A stretch of DNA of 46,600 nucleotides from Candidatus Obscuribacterales bacterium. GTDB lineage: Bacteria > Cyanobacteriota > Vampirovibrionia > Obscuribacterales > Obscuribacteraceae. The translations under genes were made by a program, and so were the position numbers. The notes beneath the pieces are model-generated. The model did not search any database and was not told the DNA's origin. It worked only from the letters and a program-made list of their open reading frames with translations. Below are positions 42,923 through 46,600 of the stretch, one piece after another (the first letter of the stretch is position 1; every line of letters begins with the position of its first letter). The stretch is taken from contig JAIERK010000109.1 in assembly GCA_019746975.1 (NCBI GenBank), forward strand, positions 1 to 46,600, given 5' to 3'.

Positions 42923-45421
42923 TTATGCGCTTCTAAATACGTCGGAGGCGAGGCCTCTGTAGAGTTCTGCTGCTGACTTGGCGGCATCGAGGACAGCCTG
43001 TCCACCGGAATCAAGGTTGGTTCTTCCGGCAAGTTCTGACGCTTTTGCCTGTGCCGCAAGATATTGTTGCTGGAATCCTTGCGCGCGAAGCATTGCGTCT
43101 CGCTGAGCTCGTCTGCTTTGTTCAGGATCTTTACCGTCTTTGGCGGCGGCAAGCTCTCTATCTTTGTTGTCCTTTTCCTTGTTTGCTTGCTGATCCTTTT
43201 CTTGTTGCTTCTTATGGTCTTCTCTACCTTTGTTGGAATCTCTGTCGTCGTTGCGTTGGATTGTGCCACCGTCTTTGTTGACGCCAGGATTTGTTCTGTG
43301 CCAGTCCTGGTAAGGCACTGAGCCACCACCGCCGCCGCCTCTGTTTGTCTCCATATTGCTAGCGGACGCGACCATGTCGGATTTGAGCTTTCCGTCGGCG
43401 CCTACGATGTTGCGATCCCAGATGTCGTCGTTGCCACCACCCCAGGTGTTGTTGCCTTTCCAGGTACCACCTTCGGGTTTACCGGCAAAACGGTTTTCGT
43501 TGATGTTGACGTTCTTGTTCCAGGCAGCGCCAATCGAGTGTCCGGCATGCGAACCGGCGCCTCGGGCGTGACTTTGTCCATTGGCATCAACGACCGCTCG
43601 GTCGTTGCCTGCTACGTGCATGATGAGATAGTGCTTGTCTTTAGATTGAATGTCTTTTGCAACCTGATCCATCGTTTTTTGACCAGGTCCATTGCCCAGC
43701 ACCGTCAGATTATCCGTACTTCTTCCATTTCTCCATGATTGATCAGCGGTAATGGTGACTTGATCGGCCATCTTCAGAGCTGGATTCTTTGCCATGTCGG
43801 CGACGTCTGCTGCGGTCATGCCAGGGCTTCCTTCGCTATGAAGCGCGCCCTTCTTGAGCGAACCATCATCGTTCTTCGCGTAGCTGCCGTCGGCATTCCG
43901 CGCGATTCGGTGCAGAGTCTCGCCGGTTGGATTTGACTTTGTCGGTTCTCCGACCGAGTAAATCAATCCTCTTTCCTGGTTAAACAGCTTGGCCATGGCG
44001 ATTGTATCTAGATCACCATGCATGGTTGATTGTCCATTGGCACCGTCAGTGGTGCGGTGGGCTCCCCTGCTATGGTCTGCGACCTGTTTGTCCAGCACGT
44101 CTCTCATGTCTACAGACTGAGGTTTTCCAGTGCTTGATTCGCTCGCTGGAATGTCCCACTTCCCATCTTGAAGTATGTCTTTGGAACGTGCTGCCATGGT
44201 CTCAGGCTTCAGATAGGAGCTGGCGCTCGAAACTTGATAGACGTTGCAACGATTGCTGTTGCCCTGATCTATGGAGTCCCATTTTGCCATGTTTTCCATG
44301 AGCGAGGTCATCTCAGCCTCACGGAAGGCTTGTGAATAGGGGCTACCATCTGGACCGTCTTTGCCTTGCTTCATTTCAAGGACGTCTGTCACGCTCTTGA
44401 GGGCGTCGGCTTTCTGTTGATCGGTGATGTCTGTTCTTGCCAGGAAGTCGTTGAGCTGTTTGCCAAATCCTTCCTTCGCACTACGATCTGTCAAGGCGTC
44501 GCCGCTCTGGAAGCGACCATCTTGCCCATCCTTTATAAAGTGGCCGGTTTTCAAACGGTCTATTTGTGCTTGAAGGTTGGCAGTGCCATTTCCGTCAGAT
44601 GTAGGTTTTTTGCCTTCCACCTGATCCATGCGCGCTTCTGTCCCGCCTCTGGTTCTGCCCTGGGTACCTGAGCCTGACCCTGAGCCGGTGACCGTGCCAC
44701 CACCCGAACCTGGCTTGTCTTGCTTTGTCTCGGTTTCGCCTTCTACAGGTGTAACGACGTCGCGTGTCTCGCCGCCTTCTTTCTTTGCGGCTGTGACGAC
44801 CGTCCCACCATCTTCCTTGACTTCGATCTTTTCGTCGCCAGGACCGTCATCTTCTGCTGCTAGACCTTCTGGTCCGTCGTCGTTGTTATCTGTGTCAGCG
44901 ACCTCTGCACCTCTGGCGGCTGCGGCTAGGGCTTCTGGATTGTCGCCTCCTGTCCCATCATCGCCTGGCGTAACTGAGTCTCTCGCACCGAGTATGTCAG
45001 CGCCGTAGTCGAGATCGAGTTCAGAGTAGTTGCCGGAAGCGTCCTTGGCGAGGGCGAGGTTGTGAGGATTGTTCTCTCCTCCCTCAGGGTTGACCTCGAG
45101 AGTGACCGGGTGTCTCTGTCCAGGAGCCGTTCCGAAGTTGCGACCGTCGCCGAACTTTGCAGCACGGGCAGCCTCAGTCATTTCGCCGGGCGGTTTGTCC
45201 GCTGCCTGACTCGCGGCACTGTCGTTCTGGATGATGCCATCGTCGGCTCCGGTGATTCCTGGCGCTGAGTAGAGGATTCCTCCTACTTCCTTCAGTCCTT
45301 CCTTCGCTGCGCCGAGCTTCTGCTCCTCTAAAGGAGAAGGAATCGGCTTGTCTGGAGTCGCGTCTGTAGGCTGATTAACCGGCGGTTGCGGTAGCCTTTC
45401 TGGCTGATTGTTGTCTGCCAT
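42923..45421 (-). CDS. 832-residue acidic protein with possible papain/calpain-like core
   Basis: The N-terminal 280 residues are low-complexity, rich in Gly/Asp/Glu/Pro, without a signal peptide. A helical segment (about 281-380) leads to SIDQGNSNRCNVYQVSSASS (C392), which resembles the Q-G..x.C..... start of calpain/papain-type catalytic helices. Later, YLIMHVAGNDRAVVDANG and GAGSHAGHSIGAAW (H625, H628), with nearby Asn residues, supply a candidate histidine. The C-terminus (about 720-832) is a charged Lys/Asp/Gln-rich linker and an Ala-rich helix. No Shine-Dalgarno is obvious. If the reading is right it could be a cysteine protease or a secreted effector-like protein exported without a Sec signal; both are inference. 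Confidence 0.78.
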   Translation of the reverse strand: MADNNQPERLPQPPVNQPTDATPDKPIPSPLEEQKLGAAKEGLKEVGGILYSAPGITGADDGIIQNDSAASQAADKPPGEMTEAARAAKFGDGRNFGTAPGQRHPVTLEVNPEGGENNPHNLALAKDASGNYSELDLDYGADILGARDSVTPGDDGTGGDNPEALAAAARGAEVADTDNNDDGPEGLAAEDDGPGDEKIEVKEDGGTVVTAAKKEGGETRDVVTPVEGETETKQDKPGSGGGTVTGSGSGSGTQGRTRGGTEARMDQVEGKKPTSDGNGTANLQAQIDRLKTGHFIKDGQDGRFQSGDALTDRSAKEGFGKQLNDFLARTDITDQQKADALKSVTDVLEMKQGKDGPDGSPYSQAFREAEMTSLMENMAKWDSIDQGNSNRCNVYQVSSASSYLKPETMAARSKDILQDGKWDIPASESSTGKPQSVDMRDVLDKQVADHSRGAHRTTDGANGQSTMHGDLDTIAMAKLFNQERGLIYSVGEPTKSNPTGETLHRIARNADGSYAKNDDGSLKKGALHSEGSPGMTAADVADMAKNPALKMADQVTITADQSWRNGRSTDNLTVLGNGPGQKTMDQVAKDIQSKDKHYLIMHVAGNDRAVVDANGQSHARGAGSHAGHSIGAAWNKNVNINENRFAGKPEGGTWKGNNTWGGGNDDIWDRNIVGADGKLKSDMVASASNMETNRGGGGGGSVPYQDWHRTNPGVNKDGGTIQRNDDRDSNKGREDHKKQQEKDQQANKEKDNKDRELAAAKDGKDPEQSRRAQRDAMLRAQGFQQQYLAAQAKASELAGRTNLDSGGQAVLDAAKSAAELYRGLASDVFRSA

Positions 45422-46076
45422 ATGTCTATAGTAACTCGATCTAAGGGGGTCAAACGGATTTACGGAGTATAGATTTCAAGTGTGAACGATTTGTACCCTT
45501 TCCTCCCCCGAAAATGCCGTAAGTGACACAGTTTAAACAGTTCGATCCGCTAAATATAGGTCTGTCTTGGGCTCTTTGCAACCCGTGCGAATCCTGACCT
45601 GCCGCCAACGCATTTATTTCTTGGGCTTTGAGAATCCGGCTAGTGGGGCTGAGAGCAGGATTCGGAGGCTGCGAAATTTAACCTGGAACATCTCTGAAAG
45701 CTTGTGCTATCGCCAATATCAATAGTACTGTTTGCCGTCCCGATCTTCTCCGATGGGTCGGGGGCGACCGGTCGGCGCCTGCTCAGAGCCTGCTTTGAGT
45801 CTGCCCGAAGCCGGCTGGTGCCGACCTGATATTTCCTCAATACATTTATCCCTCCGAGGGAATTGTTCGGCAGCCATGGTTCATAAACAGTATGGCCTGT
45901 CAGGAGATGGAGCGGCAGTCCGAGTGGCTGAACGTTCGAATTGGTTCAGATATCCAGTGCTGTGCGTTCGACTGGTTAGGGTATCCAGTGCTTGCGGTCC
46001 GATAGTCTTACTTAATGCTTGTGCAAATTGGTGAAACGCTTATATTTGAATAAGGACATCTTAAGGGGCGTGCCAT
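45422..46076. other. 655-bp region with a short tandem repeat and no clear gene
   Basis: Two 31-32 bp units at 45934-45965 and 45966-45996 both start GTTCGA and contain TATCCAGTGCT. Upstream, 45760-45825 is rich in GCCTGCT / GCCGGCTG words. No frame has a domain or ribosome site except the one starting at 46077. Confidence 0.45.
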
Positions 46077-46301
46077 TTGGAGCAGGAGCAGGATCCGTCA
46101 CCAACTTTGAAAATCTGGATCAGCGTAGGTCTCGGGTTACTTGCGGTCTGTCTGATTGCAACCAGTTTTTTCGTCGTTGACGAACCCGCCCACGTTGCCC
46201 TTACAAGCTTGATTCAAACAATAATGGTCGTTTCCGGCAGCATTTGTATCGTGTTGTCAGTCATCGTCTTTTTCACCAGGCACAACATGCCGGGGTCGTA
46301 A
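46077..46301 (+). CDS. small two-helix membrane protein
   Basis: A TTG at 46077 with AAGGGG eight bases upstream starts a 74-residue frame. Two hydrophobic helices (ISVGLGLLAVCLIATSFFVV and TIMVVSGSICIVLSVIVFFT) are separated by a short loop DEPAHVALTS, with an acidic N-terminus and a polar C-terminus. No family recognised. Confidence 0.65.
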   Translation: MEQEQDPSPTLKIWISVGLGLLAVCLIATSFFVVDEPAHVALTSLIQTIMVVSGSICIVLSVIVFFTRHNMPGS

Positions 46302-46415
46302 GATCGAAAAATCCTTCTCGATAAAATATTCTCGATAAATTTGTTTGCCAGACCTATATGCAGTTCAACGTAGAAGTGAGTGGTGCTAGTATTGGCAGTT
46401 GAGTTTGGAGCTAGT

Positions 46416-46600
46416 ATGTCCGGCATCGATCCCAGTTTGACCATGCAAGATTTGCTTCGCCTTTTGGCGGACCATCATCATGCCAGGGCAACATTGAGTG
46501 AAGAGGACAAGCAAGCCGCCGTGGGACTTCTCAAGAAAAGAGCCGCCGAGGAGCTTGATTTCGGCGAAGAGCTTGTTCATGATTCGATTCGTTTGATAAA
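46416..46600 (+). CDS. start of a gene cut by the right edge
   Basis: ATG 46416, with GGAG five bases upstream, opens a frame that runs off the window after 61 complete codons: MSGIDPSLTMQDLLRLLADH, then HHARATLSEEDKQAAVGLLK and KRAAEELDFGEELVHDSIRL. It is helical and soluble with a His run (DHHHA). The family cannot be judged from this fragment. Confidence 0.7.
   Translation, partial: MSGIDPSLTMQDLLRLLADHHHARATLSEEDKQAAVGLLKKRAAEELDFGEELVHDSIRLI

Noticed and set aside
44628..45008. Ser/Pro-rich plus-strand frame of 126 codons
   Set aside because: It is the shadow of the low-complexity Gly/Asp/Glu-rich region of the 832-residue minus-strand gene.

Overview
The window is about half GC and gene-dense, and it carries signalling and cell-envelope genes rather than a phage or plasmid. 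It holds two transmembrane Ser/Thr kinases with leucine-rich repeats, a PAS-type sensor histidine kinase, an OmpR-type regulator, several TPR proteins, DUF4388 and DUF4384 proteins, secreted LE..FG repeat proteins and many small membrane proteins. I infer a didermal environmental bacterium. The closest general fit I know is the non-photosynthetic sister group of Cyanobacteria (Melainabacteria/Vampirovibrionia, Obscuribacterales-like). There is no rRNA or marker gene here to prove this. Several genes appear to use GTG or TTG starts.

Layout, left part (1-13 kb). A FecR-like secreted protein with a glutamine-rich 9-residue repeat is followed by a decayed IS110-type transposase fragment. Next come an XRE regulator that may be leaderless and a conserved family protein of unknown function with a broken partial second copy. 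Then follow a polytopic membrane protein with conserved histidines, a truncated GT39-like glycosyltransferase, tRNA-Arg(UCU) and a DUF429 protein. A two-gene operon encodes a trypsin-like protein that looks catalytically dead, interrupted by DUF4388 and ending in DUF4384, followed by a second DUF4384 protein. A gene-poor stretch carries tandem repeats and three very small membrane proteins.

Middle (13-30 kb). This part holds a YheT-type hydrolase, two paralogous small exported proteins (14.7 and 20.4 kb), and a double-rhodanese sulfurtransferase whose stop overlaps the start of a large TPR protein. It also holds a DCC-family thiol oxidoreductase, a possible permuted papain-fold protein, an LE..FG repeat protein with a glycine-rich tail, and a two-component locus (histidine kinase divergent from a TPR-response regulator pair). 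An atypical receiver-HTH regulator closes this part.

Right part (30-46.6 kb). The most interesting unit is a compact minus-strand operon of five genes running from 39543 down to 30858: membrane Ser/Thr kinase-LRR, uracil-DNA-glycosylase-superfamily protein, a second membrane Ser/Thr kinase-LRR, a membrane-anchored TPR protein, and an 1128-residue protein with a distinctive C-terminal domain. Two junctions have a single base between stop and start. I see no described system with this composition and offer it as the best candidate for a new one. Next come an exported coiled protein with a membrane partner, a START-like exported protein, an 832-residue acidic protein with a possible papain/calpain-like core, a small two-TM protein and the start of a further gene.

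Many intergenic regions carry their own short imperfect tandem repeat (7-65 bp units, each with a different sequence). This is a noticeable habit of this genome.
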